From contig JAILXV010000003.1 of assembly GCA_045430285.1 (NCBI GenBank), positions 248,001-312,000 of the forward strand: a stretch of 64,000 nt of DNA, given 5' to 3'. The notes under the pieces were generated by a model. It saw only the letters and a list, made by a program, of their open reading frames with translations. It had not been told where the DNA came from and ran no database searches. The stretch is from Agarilytica sp045430285. GTDB taxonomy: Bacteria > Pseudomonadota > Gammaproteobacteria > Pseudomonadales > Cellvibrionaceae. Positions 25,377 through 34,725 of this stretch are shown here, piece by piece (within the stretch, counting starts at the first letter, position 1; each line of letters opens with the position of its first letter). Both the position numbers and the translations under genes were made by a program.

Positions 25377-27725
25377 CTAGCGCTTATTTTTTTGTTTTGC
25401 TTGTTCGAACAATGCCGCCATGGTGCCGACCGATGCGGGTTTTGACTGACGATTATTTTGCCCACCCTTCTGATTGTAACCGCCACCGGCCCCGCCGCCA
25501 GAGCGCTCTGTACGAGCAGGACGAGAAGAACCATCATTTGCTGCCTTCGCTTCAGGCGAATCCTCCAATCGCATAGACAGCGCGATACGCTTACGCTGAG
25601 GATCAATTTCCATCACTTTAACTTTTACGATATCACCCGCTTTTACGACCTCACGGGGGTCTTTGACAAAGCGATTTGCCAAGGCTGAGATATGCACAAG
25701 GCCATCTTGATGCACCCCCACATCAACAAACGCCCCAAAGTTAGTGACGTTGGTAATCGCGCCCTCCAAAATCATGCCAGGCTTAAGGTCTGATATTTTT
25801 TCTACGCCATCTTGGAATTGGGCCGTTTTAAATTCTGGTCGCGGGTCACGTCCTGGTTTTTCGAGCTCTTGCAGAATATCTTTTACCGTGGGCAAACCAA
25901 AGTTATCGTCAGTATATTCGCTTGCAGTTAATGCGCGTAAAAATTTCGCATCGCCCACTAAACTGGTCACAGGTTTTTTATTTTTTTCTGCAATACGCTC
26001 AACTAATTTGTAAGATTCTGGATGAACGGCCGATGCATCCAGAGGATTCTCCCCTTTTGCAATTCGCAAAAATCCAGCGGCTTGTTCAAACGCTTTTGCA
26101 CCCAAGCGTGGCACTTCTTTTAATTGCTTACGGTTTTTAATTTGGCCAACAGAATTTCTAAACTCAATAATATTGTTTGCAATACTTTGGTTTAAGCCAG
26201 ACACCCGCGCCAACAACGGTGCAGAAGCCGTATTAATTTCCACACCCACACCGTTTACACAATCTTCAACAACGGCATCCAACGATTTAGCCAGACGAGA
26301 CTGAGAAACATCATGCTGATATTGCCCCACACCGATCGACTTCGGATCGATCTTCACCAATTCGGCGAGCGGATCTTGCAGACGCCGCGCAATCGAAATC
26401 GCGCCCCTTATTGTTACGTCGTAATCGGGGAATTCTTTTGCCGCAAATTCCGAGGCAGAATAAACAGAAGCGCCTGACTCGTTCACCATCACTTTTTGCA
26501 CATTAAGGTCTTTATGAGTTTTTAACACATCACCCACAAATTTTTCTGTTTCGCGACTCGCCGTGCCGTTCCCTATCGCGATCAAACTCACATTATATTT
26601 TTTGCACATTGCCACGATGGTTAATTCAGCTTCATGCACCTTATTTTGCGGCGGCGTCGGGAAGATTGCACCATGATCTAAGACCTGCCCAGTTGCATCC
26701 ACAACCGCAACTTTTACTCCTGTCCTTAATCCAGGATCTAAACCAATTGTTGCTTTTTGCCCTGCAGGTGCGGCTAACAATAAGTCTTTTAGATTTTTAG
26801 CAAAGACATCAATCGCGTCCGCTTCCGATCGCTCACGCAAATCACCTAATAGATCTGTCTCCAAGTGCGTTGCTAATTTTACTCGCCATGCCCAACGCAC
26901 ACATTCTTGCAGCCATGCATCTGCGGCACGCCCCTGATCTTCAATATCCCAAAACTCCGCTACGATGGACTCGCTCGGATGTTTTTGGCCTGGCTCAAGA
27001 TCATTTTCTAAGGTAAATACGACATTGAGTATGCCTTCGTTTCGCCCTCGAAACATTGCCAATGCGCGATGAGAAGGCACCCCAGAAAACGCTTCCTTAT
27101 GCTCAAAGTAATCCCGAAACTTTTCGCCTTCGTTTTCTTTTCCTGGAATAACTTCTGACTTTAGGTAAGCATCATTGCGTAAAAAGGTTCGGAGCTTTTC
27201 AAGCAATTGTGCGTTTTCACTAAAACGTTCCATCAATATTTGCTTAGCGCCGTCTAAAGCCGCTTTCACGTCTTCAATCTTGTGGTCCGGATTAAAATAT
27301 TTTTCCGCCTCAGTTTCTGGCGTAAGCGTTCGGTCTTCAAACAAGGCATCCGCTAAAGGCTCCAAGCCCGCTTCGCGAGCGATTTGCGCTTTTGTTCGAC
27401 GCTTGGGCTTATAGGGCAAATACAAATCTTCTAGCTGGGTTTTTGTCTCGGCTTGGTTGATTTGTTTTTCTAACTCTGGCGTAAGCTTTTCTTGCTCTTG
27501 TATGGATTTCAGGATCGCTAGTTTTCGATCATCCATTTCCCTTAGGTAGTTCAAGCGCTCATCAAGCTTTCTCAATTGTGTATCGTCGAGGCCACCAGTG
27601 ACTTCTTTACGATAGCGGGCGATAAACGGCACTGTGGCTCCATCATCAATTAGGGCGACAGCGGCTATGACTTGCTGTTCATTGACGCTCAACTCCTGAG
27701 CAATACGAGATTGAATACTATTCAT
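25377..27725 (-). CDS. tex: Tex-family RNA-binding transcription accessory protein
   Basis: 782 residues from the ATG at 27725; the frame is open to 27800, but the added 25 residues precede the standard Tex start MNSIQSRIAQEL. Order: helical N-terminal Tex region, YqgF-like RNase H fold (IGLDPGLRTGVKVAVVDATG, about residue 328), helix-hairpin-helix repeats (LLARVSGLNQSIANNIIEFR; VPRLGAKAFEQAAGFLRI), and an S1 RNA-binding domain (GAITNVTNFGAFVDVGVHQDGLVHIS, about 655-720) with a Gly-rich C-terminal tail. Tex influences transcription or translation and is widely conserved. Single-gene unit. Confidence 0.96.
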   Translation of the reverse strand: MNSIQSRIAQELSVNEQQVIAAVALIDDGATVPFIARYRKEVTGGLDDTQLRKLDERLNYLREMDDRKLAILKSIQEQEKLTPELEKQINQAETKTQLEDLYLPYKPKRRTKAQIAREAGLEPLADALFEDRTLTPETEAEKYFNPDHKIEDVKAALDGAKQILMERFSENAQLLEKLRTFLRNDAYLKSEVIPGKENEGEKFRDYFEHKEAFSGVPSHRALAMFRGRNEGILNVVFTLENDLEPGQKHPSESIVAEFWDIEDQGRAADAWLQECVRWAWRVKLATHLETDLLGDLRERSEADAIDVFAKNLKDLLLAAPAGQKATIGLDPGLRTGVKVAVVDATGQVLDHGAIFPTPPQNKVHEAELTIVAMCKKYNVSLIAIGNGTASRETEKFVGDVLKTHKDLNVQKVMVNESGASVYSASEFAAKEFPDYDVTIRGAISIARRLQDPLAELVKIDPKSIGVGQYQHDVSQSRLAKSLDAVVEDCVNGVGVEINTASAPLLARVSGLNQSIANNIIEFRNSVGQIKNRKQLKEVPRLGAKAFEQAAGFLRIAKGENPLDASAVHPESYKLVERIAEKNKKPVTSLVGDAKFLRALTASEYTDDNFGLPTVKDILQELEKPGRDPRPEFKTAQFQDGVEKISDLKPGMILEGAITNVTNFGAFVDVGVHQDGLVHISALANRFVKDPREVVKAGDIVKVKVMEIDPQRKRIALSMRLEDSPEAKAANDGSSRPARTERSGGGAGGGYNQKGGQNNRQSKPASVGTMAALFEQAKQKNKR

Positions 27726-27936
27726 ATAAGCGATTAAAACCGTGGAAAATAGGGCGAAAAAAGGAAGGGCGATTATGCGAACTAAATGCCGTGCGCACAA
27801 TCTTGTATTTCTTAAATTTTTATGCGAGAACTCGCCAAAAGCCTAGCAACAAACAGGTAAGAAGAAAGGCGGCAATACTCACAGAAGACAAGACGCGCCC
27901 TTGCGAGCTAGGAGTAAGGGGCGATCGGCACTAAGA

Positions 27937-28389
27937 CTATTCGGGGAATTTCTCTGAGACATGGACCAACAGCTCATGCAAACGCAACAGCTTTTCGTTA
28001 CCTACCGACTTCACCATAGCTTTGTGCTGTTTTTCGACCTTCGGAAAAATTTTATCGTGCAGGCGTTTTCCCTTTGCGCTTAAACGGATACTTTGCGCAC
28101 GCTGATCATCCTTATCGACCTTGCGAACGACTACGCCAACATCGGTAAATCTCGCCAATATTCGAGATAAGCTGGGGCTTAGAATGCCACTCTCACGAGC
28201 AAGGCTTTGCGCATTCAGCTCACCATGCTTTTTCAGCTCACGAATGACCCGCCACTGCTGCTCAGTCAGATCGTGCTGAGTAAGTACCGGTTTAATACAG
28301 GAGACAGCACCTTCGCGCGCCTTAAGAAGTAAGCTAGTTACAGATTCAATATCAACGGGCATTCCAGGTTCCCATGCTTGCCTATTCAC
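27937..28389 (-). CDS. MarR-family transcriptional regulator (HpaR-like)
   Basis: 150 residues with a winged helix: LTEQQWRVIRELKKHGELNAQSLARESGILSPSLSRILARFTDVGVVVRK, followed by the DQRAQSIRLSAKGKRL wing. It resembles HpaR, the repressor of homoprotocatechuate degradation, but no hpa genes are nearby, so its targets are unknown. The GTG at 28389 is the longest start; an ATG nine codons later (28362) is a plausible alternative. A GC-rich imperfect hairpin at about 27900-27930 may end the transcript. Confidence 0.85.
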   Translation of the reverse strand: MNRQAWEPGMPVDIESVTSLLLKAREGAVSCIKPVLTQHDLTEQQWRVIRELKKHGELNAQSLARESGILSPSLSRILARFTDVGVVVRKVDKDDQRAQSIRLSAKGKRLHDKIFPKVEKQHKAMVKSVGNEKLLRLHELLVHVSEKFPE

Positions 28390-28464
28390 ATACTTGTAAT
28401 GATAGACAAAGGTATGGGACTTTACTCAGAAATTCATCAAATCGATATTTTCATGGCCAAAAAC

Positions 28465-28493
28465 AAAAAAAGGGCGCGAAAAACTTCGCGCCC
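28465..28493 (-). terminator. Rho-independent terminator of the DUF1501/LamG/cytochrome operon
   Basis: A 9-bp GC-rich stem (28472-28480 with 28485-28493), loop of 4 nt, followed on the minus strand by seven U residues (A-run 28465-28471). It lies 33 bp past the stop of the 555-residue gene. Confidence 0.93.
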
Positions 28494-28525
28494 TGAAAAC
28501 TCCTTTGGAAGAGTGGTGAAACTGG

Positions 28526-30193
28526 TTATGCGTCTCTATTTTCGACGGTCGTTCCGTCACCGAGCGCGGTAAGCTTTTCAAAAGCAATGTAATTATCTAA
28601 CTGACTACCCGAACCCAAGCTTTGAACCAAGCCTGCCCCAGAATACAAATCAGCAAATTCACCTTGTTGACCATGAAGCGCCATATAATTCAACACCAAA
28701 CAATCCGCCGTGGTTTTCGGGCTATTTGCCATAGGGCTGCTGCCCGTATTCACATTGCCATCCATATTCATATATCCAAGCTGCTGATTATCACCTCGTA
28801 TCGTCGGACGACCAGTGGGGTCATACACCAAACAGAATTGGCTGCGAGTATTCGAGTTATCTGACTGCCACATGAACTTACCGCGACCGGCACCACCCTC
28901 GGTAGTGGTATTCGCAGACAAAGAACCATCACTGTACACTGCGATCATCACGGGCACTTCTTGGCGGTGCGCATATTCAAGTACCGCGCCCATGCAACGG
29001 CCAGCACGCAGATCACGCGTTTCACCGGTGCCACGGCCCTGGCCGTGATAGTCATAACCTCCCATAGAAATGTGGCCTGCACCTGCATATGAACTCGCAG
29101 AACCGGCTGCACCACCTACAGCAAGTTTCATCACTGCTGCCGTTTTTTGGAATTCTCGATCGCCGAGCTGATCCCCTGGCGTAGCGCCTGCATCGGTGCT
29201 GGTAAAGATATCTAAAATATCAGTATCTGTATCAATATCGAGTACATCAGGATTAGGATATGCGTTGGCAAGGCCCGCACTTTCCACATACACGCACTTA
29301 AGCTTTTCGCGTAGCGCGCTATCCAGACCGGCCAAACCCGCCGCGTCCATTTTGTTTTCACTCACACGAGAAACGGTTTCCATAACAGCAACCACTTCGT
29401 CGGAGGTTAAGCCATCGAATTCACCCACTTTCACCAAGCCGAGCGCATCAGTACGACGATCGACCTTAGTCGGTCTAAAATCAGCAAAAGCATCGCCCAT
29501 ATACTGTGTCGGAACACGTGAATTACCACCACCCATATCGTTATTACGAGACGCAACGGAATACACTAAGTCGCCTTTTGCACCAAACAGGTTTAGACCA
29601 GGAATCGGGTTATGAGGGTTGTTTCCCGTATCATTATCAGAGCGCGCCGCCATGACAAAACCGTTGACGTTCGCGCGACACTCAACAGAGGTCTTCTCTA
29701 AAATTCCGCGTAAAAACGCACTATCAGAATGAAAGGCTAAGCCCAAGGTCGTATCGGTATGATCACCGTTACTCGTACCAGACTCACTACTGCCTGCGCC
29801 GCCTGGCTCAAGTGCACCTGGCACCATATCTCCAGGCAATCCTTGTCGCGCGTAACCCCCTGTACTCAAGAAATCCATCTGCCCACCAGGGCCGCCGACC
29901 AAGACATTGGAACCAGAAGAGTTACACCCCCCAGCGAGGTCAAATGCGACAAACGGGATTTTGCCGTTGCCACCTGTAATACCACATTCGTTGAGGCGGT
30001 CTGCGACATCAGAAGAGAGCGCACCATGTGCCGACATGGATGTCGCCAAGCTACCGAATAACGAGCCTCCAACGAGCGTTCCCATACCGGTAGTAAAACC
30101 TTGAGCCAGGAACTCACGACGACTTTTCGGCCGCGCATGATCTGCTTGAAACAAGGGCTCGTCTAGACCTTTAAATAAACTTTTCTTCGCCAT
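28526..30193 (-). CDS. DUF1501-like exported protein with Tat-type leader
   Basis: 555 residues. The N-terminus has SRREFLAQGF followed by a Gly-rich hydrophobic segment, a twin-arginine-type signal, which implies export in folded form and perhaps a cofactor. The body (VAFDLAGGCNSSGSNVLVGGPGGQMDFLSTGGYARQG; GAGHISMGGYDYHGQGRGTGETRDLRAGRCMGAVLEYAH) follows the pattern of DUF1501-type proteins, a sulfatase/alkaline-phosphatase-like fold: the GYDYHGQ segment matches the family's GWDTH-type metal motif. It is the last gene of a three-gene operon, 13 bp after the LamG lipoprotein. DUF1501 proteins are commonly paired with c-type cytochromes of the planctomycete type; no function is established. 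Confidence 0.65.
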   Translation of the reverse strand: MAKKSLFKGLDEPLFQADHARPKSRREFLAQGFTTGMGTLVGGSLFGSLATSMSAHGALSSDVADRLNECGITGGNGKIPFVAFDLAGGCNSSGSNVLVGGPGGQMDFLSTGGYARQGLPGDMVPGALEPGGAGSSESGTSNGDHTDTTLGLAFHSDSAFLRGILEKTSVECRANVNGFVMAARSDNDTGNNPHNPIPGLNLFGAKGDLVYSVASRNNDMGGGNSRVPTQYMGDAFADFRPTKVDRRTDALGLVKVGEFDGLTSDEVVAVMETVSRVSENKMDAAGLAGLDSALREKLKCVYVESAGLANAYPNPDVLDIDTDTDILDIFTSTDAGATPGDQLGDREFQKTAAVMKLAVGGAAGSASSYAGAGHISMGGYDYHGQGRGTGETRDLRAGRCMGAVLEYAHRQEVPVMIAVYSDGSLSANTTTEGGAGRGKFMWQSDNSNTRSQFCLVYDPTGRPTIRGDNQQLGYMNMDGNVNTGSSPMANSPKTTADCLVLNYMALHGQQGEFADLYSGAGLVQSLGSGSQLDNYIAFEKLTALGDGTTVENRDA

Positions 30194-30206
30194 AATCGTT
30201 ACACCC

Positions 30207-32768
30207 TTATTGCATTAACATGGCTGCGCTAGCCAGCACAGACGTACATACTGCGGTAGCTTTCGCATTTGCCGTGTTCGATGACATCACCTGAAGCAGG
30301 CCATCAAATTCTTCTGGATTATTTGTATCTGGATCGCCATCACTGACACCCACATTGTCGAGGCGCATGCGCACAGCATCCACATCGGGGCTAGTGGTTA
30401 AACCGTTGCCCGTGGTGATCAACATTTTGTCGAGCAAGGGGTCAATAAGCGCATCACGCTCAGACTGATCGCTCAAATCATCGTAATCACCAAAGTAGTT
30501 ACCACGTAAGGTCGCGTCTTCCACCAGTGCCGTACAGTAAGCCAAAGAAAGTTGGGTAACCGCCGATTGTTGAGATGCCAAGAAACCTGAGGCCGCTGCA
30601 GCACCAGGCAATGAACGACGAATTTCATTTGCGTAGAAATCATAAACGCGCGCCGAAGGAACCGTTGTAATTGCCGACATATTTTGGAAAATCTCATCGA
30701 ACAAACGAATGCCCATCTCTGGCTGAGGATCGGCAGCAACCGCGTCTGGCACATCAGGAGATGCGTCCGCAGGACGATCATAAGTGCTACCGCCAATCTC
30801 CTCGAACGTGAGGAAGAACAAATCATCGACCAAGCCGTTTTCCAAACCGATGATCGTTCCCGTAGGTGCGACAAGCGGGTCAGCTAATGAAATGCCCGTA
30901 TCCACGCTATATGTCGTGCTATTTACGGCCACATTAATATTGGCAAAAGCCTGACCAATAGGCGCTTCTTTTCCGTTAATACCAATGCGCATACCACGAA
31001 TAAAGAACTCATTCGAAGGCACAGTGTCATTGCCGTCCAACATGATAAAGAAAGGGTTCTGGAATAGATAACTACTGTCATCGTACTGCTCGACCTCGAA
31101 GACAACGAACGCGTCTTCGTAACTAACGTAGTCGGCGACACTGAAAAACAAGTAATATTTTTGACCTACACCGGCTTCGAAATTCGCCACAATTTGCTCA
31201 TCGGTCAGCACACGGTTATGGATAGCCAACAGACGCATGGTACCTTCCCAATCATTAGCGCTGTCTACCTCATTCCCGATTGCAAGCACGAACCCATCAT
31301 CCCAATCGTTGAGATTCCCCGCATTTGAACCATCGGCATCCTCAACAATTAACTCACCGTTCACGTAAACGCGCCTGCCCTCAATAGGATCGTAGGTCGC
31401 GACAACATGTTGCAAAGTAGCCTGTAACACTTCATCTGCCGATGGCGTGTTAAGCAAGGGCATACCATTTCCGTCTGAGTTTTCTGTGCGTGTCAAAAAT
31501 TCGTAATCATACAACGTCTGCATAAGCGCAAAGTTACGTGATTCGTTATTACCCGAGTAAGTCACAATACGAGACTCTTCTTGAGTCACATTGCCAGGCA
31601 CAACCCAGGATTCAATTGAGTATTCACCCGTAAGCTTGATCAAGTCATGTAGTTTTGTACTTGAGTTAGTATCGCCCTGCGCTTTACCGTTATCAGAAAA
31701 TCTTAAGCCCCAAGAACCCACCCAATCCACACCCGACGGGGAAAGCGAAAGATTTAGCTGTGGCTCCACGGTACTGATATCAAAAGCCGTTGAACCAGAG
31801 CCTTGCTTGAACTGATATAGCGCAATAACGTCAGTCTCGATACGGCCACCTGCACTCGCGACTTGGCCGTCTTCTGCGATATTAGACGCACTACTCACCA
31901 ACCACGTTTCAGGAAGTGGCTCCGACACCAATCCGTCGCCGTCGTTATCTAAAAAGGCATTCACTGCCGCTAACATCTCTTGGACACTGTATGCCTGAGG
32001 CGTCATTGCGCCATCGGGGTCAGGCCAAACGTTATGGCTTTCTTGCATACGCTGCACAAAGCGAGAATTCGCTGCCGTGTCTAAGTCAATCAAGGTACGC
32101 GCAGCTGAATAAGCCGCATCCACGTTTGCACTTGCGAAAAATGGCTGCTGACGTTGAGCCGTATCTTCGGCATGACATGACAAACAATTTGCGGATCCAC
32201 CGTCTCGCACCAATGCATAAATCGTGGTCTCGAACAGTGTGCTATCCAGAGGAAACTGCGCCGTTTCACCCACCACTCGCAACTCATCAGGAGGCGTTAG
32301 CACTATTTCATTAGCACTTGCGCCTGTCGCAGTTGCCCAGTTTTGAATAAGGTTATTAATGATATCTGGCGCGGAAGGGTTCCATGCGTTGTGCCCCTCT
32401 TCTGCCCGCTCAACCAAGCGCGAGAGGATCGGTGCCGCCTTGTCGACTAGAGGCAACGTTGCCTCGTAAGCCAAGTTAATATCATCACGACGCATGAAGA
32501 GCGGCTCTTGGCCCACTTCTTCATTATGACAGCCGCCACAACGGTCATCGGCCGTAAGTACATCCCACACATTCAATTTGAACTGTAAAATATCTTCTGT
32601 ACCCGCCACAGGGCCGTTATACACAATAGAGTCATCACCATCATCAACAGGTGGCGCCGTATTTTCTTGGTTTTCCTGGCCTGTATCTGTACCGCCACAA
32701 CCAACCAACAAAGCTAATGCGCCGCAGAGCGCAAACGAGGGAACCAATTTATTCATAGTTAATTTCAT
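30207..32768 (-). CDS. LamG-domain lipoprotein with two CxxCH haem-binding motifs
   Basis: 853 residues from the ATG at 32768, chosen because GGGAG lies just upstream and the start falls 4 bp after the preceding stop. A signal peptide with lipobox ALLVGC follows. Two CxxCH motifs (CGGCH near residue 75; CLSCH near 185) would bind haem c or at least suggest a cytochrome-like N-terminal part. A LamG/concanavalin-like domain occupies the middle (about 300-530: ESWVVPGNVTQEESRIVTYSG...MRLLAIHNRVLTDEQI), a typical carbohydrate- or protein-binding sandwich. The C-terminal 300 residues are not recognised. Probably anchored to the outer membrane. Confidence 0.75.
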   Translation of the reverse strand: MKLTMNKLVPSFALCGALALLVGCGGTDTGQENQENTAPPVDDGDDSIVYNGPVAGTEDILQFKLNVWDVLTADDRCGGCHNEEVGQEPLFMRRDDINLAYEATLPLVDKAAPILSRLVERAEEGHNAWNPSAPDIINNLIQNWATATGASANEIVLTPPDELRVVGETAQFPLDSTLFETTIYALVRDGGSANCLSCHAEDTAQRQQPFFASANVDAAYSAARTLIDLDTAANSRFVQRMQESHNVWPDPDGAMTPQAYSVQEMLAAVNAFLDNDGDGLVSEPLPETWLVSSASNIAEDGQVASAGGRIETDVIALYQFKQGSGSTAFDISTVEPQLNLSLSPSGVDWVGSWGLRFSDNGKAQGDTNSSTKLHDLIKLTGEYSIESWVVPGNVTQEESRIVTYSGNNESRNFALMQTLYDYEFLTRTENSDGNGMPLLNTPSADEVLQATLQHVVATYDPIEGRRVYVNGELIVEDADGSNAGNLNDWDDGFVLAIGNEVDSANDWEGTMRLLAIHNRVLTDEQIVANFEAGVGQKYYLFFSVADYVSYEDAFVVFEVEQYDDSSYLFQNPFFIMLDGNDTVPSNEFFIRGMRIGINGKEAPIGQAFANINVAVNSTTYSVDTGISLADPLVAPTGTIIGLENGLVDDLFFLTFEEIGGSTYDRPADASPDVPDAVAADPQPEMGIRLFDEIFQNMSAITTVPSARVYDFYANEIRRSLPGAAAASGFLASQQSAVTQLSLAYCTALVEDATLRGNYFGDYDDLSDQSERDALIDPLLDKMLITTGNGLTTSPDVDAVRMRLDNVGVSDGDPDTNNPEEFDGLLQVMSSNTANAKATAVCTSVLASAAMLMQ

Positions 32769-32772
32769 CTCT

Positions 32773-34092
32773 CTACTCCCCCGCACACATAACAGCTGAA
32801 GAAGCGAAGACATGTTTCATGTCACCCGCCTTCTCACCGGCCATGAAGCCATCTATCATGGCCTCAACCGGCGCCAAATCGTCCGCCTCAGCATCTCTCA
32901 AACACACCGTCTTAAACACTCTATTCACATGACACTGAGCGAAAGCACGCGTGTGCGCCAATTCTTCAAACATAGAAGCAGCACCAACACCTTGACCAAC
33001 ACCGTCGCCTGCGCTATCGATTGAGGACCAACCCAATACTGTATTTTGCCCCTCGCGCCAGTAATTAGCCCAAGAGTCATTTGGTGTGACATAACCCTGC
33101 GGGAACGTCGCATCGTTGTTAAAGTATTTGGACTGCACAACACCAGGCGTATATTCAACACGACCGTTTTCGCCGGTCGGATCATTTTCCCGATCCGGCA
33201 CGTCATAATTATGGTAAGCCAGCGCTTGCGCCAAAGGATCCATACCACTGTGACAACCAATACAAGAATTTAGAAATACAGTTGAATCTCCACCAGGGCT
33301 GCGAGACACATCCTGACGAATACGATCAGGCACTCGTGTCACGTCATGCACCTGCTCCATATCCAAACAAAGATGATTGAGCATCGTAAATCGGAAGGCC
33401 GCGCGGTTAGTGCCCGCAATAAGAAATGCTTTAGCACCCGCTCGACTGGTAATCACCCCTGAAGCACCGCCATCCGAAAAGGCATCAATCTGCACCGATT
33501 GGGCAACGCGACTAAGATCTGTTTTTAGACTGAACCCTGGATCGCTATCAAGATCGAGACCTTCTTCAAGCTCTTTATAGTGTTCGTTGTCCGTATCGCT
33601 GTAGCCATTCGTCAATGAGCCTGGCCCCACATAAAGCGCGTCGGCATACAAGACACTGCGAAAATCAATCTGTCCCCCATGCGTCATCGTAGGATCATCG
33701 TCTAGCGATACCGGCGCCGTATCACTGTCACGCACAAAACCGATCACGGTGGCCGTATAGTCATTTAAATCGGCAAAGGCATCGAAATCGCGATTCGTCC
33801 ACGGCGATGCCCAATTTTTTAAAGTCACGTTATAGAAGCTATGATCCACGGGATTATCGATCGCAATTCTCGCCGCACCATATAGATCTCCGGCATCAAT
33901 CAACACCACCATATCATCCAAAACCGCCTGACTCGGCAAGTTCCCAGTGAGCCGGTCATGCATTCTTTTTGCCTGGTCTTCCGAAGTAGCAAACACCGAC
34001 GACGCAATCACCGCGGCCACCACACCAACCACCAGAGAAGAAGACTTAAGCCACGCAATTGGGCCTCTCTGTTCTACCTTATGTATTGTCAT
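32773..34092 (-). CDS. Exported CxxCH protein resembling planctomycete-type cytochrome (DUF1588-like)
   Basis: 439 residues with an N-terminal signal segment (SSLVVGVVAAVIASSVFA). One haem motif lies in NSCIGCHSGMDPLAQALAYHNYD (about residue 275), which matches the CxxCHxxMDPxGxAL pattern of DUF1588-type planctomycete cytochrome domains. AFAQCHVNRVFKTVC near the C-terminus resembles the R-x-C-H-type end of the same group. First gene of the operon with the LamG lipoprotein and the DUF1501-like protein; the leader region contains TGAC-N7-GTCA elements and an FNR box, so oxygen-linked control is likely. Confidence 0.7.
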   Translation of the reverse strand: MTIHKVEQRGPIAWLKSSSLVVGVVAAVIASSVFATSEDQAKRMHDRLTGNLPSQAVLDDMVVLIDAGDLYGAARIAIDNPVDHSFYNVTLKNWASPWTNRDFDAFADLNDYTATVIGFVRDSDTAPVSLDDDPTMTHGGQIDFRSVLYADALYVGPGSLTNGYSDTDNEHYKELEEGLDLDSDPGFSLKTDLSRVAQSVQIDAFSDGGASGVITSRAGAKAFLIAGTNRAAFRFTMLNHLCLDMEQVHDVTRVPDRIRQDVSRSPGGDSTVFLNSCIGCHSGMDPLAQALAYHNYDVPDRENDPTGENGRVEYTPGVVQSKYFNNDATFPQGYVTPNDSWANYWREGQNTVLGWSSIDSAGDGVGQGVGAASMFEELAHTRAFAQCHVNRVFKTVCLRDAEADDLAPVEAMIDGFMAGEKAGDMKHVFASSAVMCAGE

Positions 34093-34145
34093 CTCATTGC
34101 TGCCTTTAACTGTATACTTGGTTACAACTCAATCATCACTCGCTG

Positions 34146-34214
34146 TGACAATTTTTGTTTTTAAGGTGACGTTTTTTGTCATTTTTATCTCTTAAAATAT
34201 GACATTTTTTGTCA
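34146..34214. promoter_or_regulatory. Array of TGAC-N7-GTCA elements
   Basis: TGACGTTTTTTGTCA (34167-34181) and TGACATTTTTTGTCA (34200-34214) differ by one base and are 33 bp apart; a degenerate copy TGACAATTTTTGTTT (34146-34160) lies 21 bp before the first. Spacings near two and three helical turns suggest cooperative regulator binding, and the phased T-runs should bend the DNA. The regulator is not identified. Located 54-122 bp upstream of the 439-residue gene. Confidence 0.6.
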
Positions 34215-34286
34215 CTCGCTTTATTCTTTTTCTGCTCAAGCCCTTTATTTACGGGGTCTACACGGAATTCTTGCTAAAAAAAACGT

Positions 34287-34300
34287 TTGATTTTGATCAA
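34287..34300. promoter_or_regulatory. Perfect FNR/Anr box
   Basis: TTGAT-TTTG-ATCAA matches the FNR/Anr consensus TTGAT-N4-ATCAA at all ten fixed positions. It lies between divergent genes for haem-motif proteins, 195 bp before the minus-strand ATG and 426 bp before the plus-strand ATG. No -10 at the class II distance stood out on either side. Confidence 0.7.
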
Positions 34301-34725
34301 ATGAAAACGCAGGAAATATACCGAAACCGATGCGTTTTCTCTTTCGGAACAAAACAAACCAAAAAAATGAGACGCCGTTCAAACTTTCAAACTTAAAACC
34401 ACAAAATGATTTCACATGATCTAAAAACTATGATGAGAGAATCTCTGAATTTCGACGCTACATCCCCACTTCCAGTATAGAGTTTAACCAACCCTTTTCA
34501 CCGCTAATCCAGATAAAGCTGCAGTTAAGCCGATTGTTGGCCATTGCACCTATGTCGGCACAACTCTTGAAAGAAATAGATCTCTTATATAGTTGAAACA
34601 TTTGACTCGGGACGGATAACATTTACTAACACATGGCAGGCAAAGCCCGTGCTAGGCTCCCCAGCCCGATCCATAAAACGACCGAAATGAACCCACATTC
34701 ACAACTGCTGAATTAGAGCGTTCCC

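Larger units (their letters stand above)
34093..34725. other. Divergent regulatory region of the cytochrome/HZS-alpha-like locus
   Basis: 633 bp, AT-rich, with no convincing gene. It contains the TGAC-N7-GTCA array (34146-34214), the FNR box (34287-34300) and, on the plus strand, weak sigma-70-like elements TTGAAA (34593-34598) with GATAAC (34615-34620) at 16-bp spacing. The size and content fit a shared control region for both transcripts. Confidence 0.6.

Noticed and set aside
34199..34396. 65-codon plus-strand ORF in the divergent control region
   Set aside because: It overlaps the TGAC element and the FNR box, has low-complexity composition and no ribosome site.
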